This document shows positions 63,089-64,000 of a stretch of DNA of 64,000 nt, one piece after another. Position numbers and translations under genes: made by a program. Under the pieces are notes generated by a model, which was given only the letters and a program-made list of their open reading frames with translations, had not been told where the DNA came from and searched no databases. How positions within the stretch are numbered: the first letter of the stretch is position 1; the number at the start of each line of letters is the position of its first letter. The stretch is from Agrobacterium tumefaciens (GTDB lineage Bacteria > Pseudomonadota > Alphaproteobacteria > Rhizobiales > Rhizobiaceae), in NCBI RefSeq assembly GCF_013337285.1, contig NZ_SUPW01000004.1, forward strand, positions 62,001 to 126,000, written 5' to 3'.

Positions 63089-64000
63089 TCAGTTCAATGT
63101 CGGGCGCTGGGTCGGCAGTGGAATATCCGAAGGCGGCTGGAGGGTCGGAGCGTTCTGAATAACCTGTTCCACGCTTTGCTGGCGCACTGCCTGAACCGGC
63201 GCGGGGGAATAGGCCTGCGCCGCAATACCCTCGGGGTTGACGGAAGGGGCGGCAGCCACGGCGGCGCAGGCGGCGGGCAGGTCGGAGACCATGACGGGGC
63301 GCGGTTTCACCGGTTTGGCATTGGGGTCTTTTTTCGGCGGCGCCCATGGTTCTTTGGTAAACCACCAGGCTAGCGACTTGTCGCAGCCATCGCCCTTGCC
63401 CACGGCCGCCTGCGGTTTGCAGTTCGGCGCGCCGGGCGGGCATTCGAGGCGAATGTGGAAATGTTCGTCATGCCCGTAGATCGGCCTGATCTTGCCCATG
63501 AAGGTGCGGTCGCCGGTCCATGTCTGGCAGAGTTTCTGCTTGATGGCCGGGTTGACGAAGACGCGTTCCACCTGCGGATAGCTCGCTGCCATCATCACCA
63601 GCCGGGCATTGAGCGGCGACCATTTGCGATCATCGACTGTCAGGAATTTGCCCTTGTCCAGCATGGAGATGAACGGCACGGTTTCGCGCTGCTCCACGCT
63701 CAGCCGGGGGTTAGGCATTGGCCGCCACCAGACATCGACATCCAAGCCGATTTGGTGCGAGGCATGGCCGGTCAGCATCGGCCCGCCGCGCGGCTGGGAA
63801 ATATCGCCGAGCAACAGACCCGGCCAGCCGATTTTCTGGGCATCCTGCGAAAAGCGCTCGAGGAAGGAAATCAGCTGCGGCTGGCCCCAGCGCCGGTTGC
63901 GCGAAAGCCGCATGGCCTGCCAGCCGGGACCGTCGGTCGGCATGGCGATCGCGCCGGACTGGCAGCCCTTGGCATAGGAGCCGATGGGCTGCGAGGCCGC
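63089..64000 (-). CDS. mepA: Penicillin-insensitive murein endopeptidase MepA (5' end outside window)
   Basis: Periplasmic zinc peptidase that cuts D-Ala-mDAP cross-links in peptidoglycan. About 303 codons are visible and the frame is open to the window end. Zinc motifs GHASHQIGLDVDVWW and IYGHDEHFHIRLECPPGAPNC are complete. The N-terminus (before QPIGSYAKGCQSGAIAMP), with the signal peptide, lies beyond position 64000. The C-terminus carries a Pro/Ala/Val-rich tail of about 100 residues (PPKKDPNAKPVKPRP and onward), longer than the E. coli form. Confidence 0.94.
   Translation of the reverse strand, partial: AASQPIGSYAKGCQSGAIAMPTDGPGWQAMRLSRNRRWGQPQLISFLERFSQDAQKIGWPGLLLGDISQPRGGPMLTGHASHQIGLDVDVWWRPMPNPRLSVEQRETVPFISMLDKGKFLTVDDRKWSPLNARLVMMAASYPQVERVFVNPAIKQKLCQTWTGDRTFMGKIRPIYGHDEHFHIRLECPPGAPNCKPQAAVGKGDGCDKSLAWWFTKEPWAPPKKDPNAKPVKPRPVMVSDLPAACAAVAAAPSVNPEGIAAQAYSPAPVQAVRQQSVEQVIQNAPTLQPPSDIPLPTQRPTLN

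Noticed and set aside
1-64000. Mobile elements, prophage, CRISPR or toxin-antitoxin systems
   Set aside because: No transposase, integrase, repeat-spacer array or typical toxin/antitoxin pair was seen on either strand.

Overview
The window looks like a chromosomal core segment of an alphaproteobacterium of the Rhizobiaceae, most likely Agrobacterium or a close relative. This is inferred from gene content (dnaK-dnaJ beside a tRNA-Ser, Irr next to fabA-fabB-fabI, the ExbB form with an N-terminal proline-rich extension, a complete rhizobial-type phn locus), high GC and frequent GTG/TTG starts. No database search was made. There is no insertion sequence, prophage, rRNA operon or CRISPR array. Almost the whole window is coding, and the operons are tightly packed with 1-4 bp overlaps.

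Layout. 1-3300: dnaK and dnaJ (dnaJ cut by the window edge) with a recognisable heat-shock promoter, then tRNA-Ser(GGA). 3500-4560: a small membrane protein and MsrA. 4772-12740: a nucleoside uptake and salvage run on the plus strand (BMP-family binding protein, ATPase, two permeases, cytidine deaminase, purine nucleoside phosphorylase, deoC, deoA). It meets a minus-strand group of a retropepsin-like protease, upp, add and deoB. Together these can import nucleosides, split them, recover bases and send deoxyribose/ribose phosphate to central metabolism. 16424-21538: a cytochrome bo-type quinol oxidase operon, cyoABCD, plus a SURF1 assembly factor; an MFS transporter diverges from it. 23581-30848: a two-gene unit made of a very long, divergent glutamate-synthase-like protein and a CysJ-like diflavin reductase, which I consider the most unusual system here. 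30891-32077: two TadE-like pseudopilin proteins. 32264-35628: fabA-fabB-fabI with the iron regulator irr divergent. 35699-37657: a TRIC-type membrane protein, a small secreted cysteine-rich protein and a DUF1275 membrane protein. 37859-41270: an NMT1/SsuA-type ABC transporter with its own HutC-type repressor and a matching palindrome. 41463-44086: exbB-exbD-tonB. 44217-47180: an Ldh2-type dehydrogenase, a lone LuxR-type helix-turn-helix protein and an AraC-family regulator.

47268-60595: a full carbon-phosphorus lyase locus. phnGHIJKL plus a hexapeptide transferase diverge from the repressor phnF. phnC-phnD-phnE-phnE follow, and then a DUF1045 2H-phosphoesterase-like protein with phnM and phnN. 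E. coli-type phnP and phnO are absent. A 31-codon open frame for a single-pass membrane peptide sits on the opposite strand between phnI and phnJ. 60605-64000: dapB, glk, mgsA and a partial mepA, all on the minus strand.

Points most worth following: the GOGAT-like/diflavin pair and its altered iron-sulfur and active-site motifs; the 31-aa open frame inside the phn locus; the HutC-type palindrome ahead of the ABC transporter; and the DUF1045 protein as the probable stand-in for PhnP.
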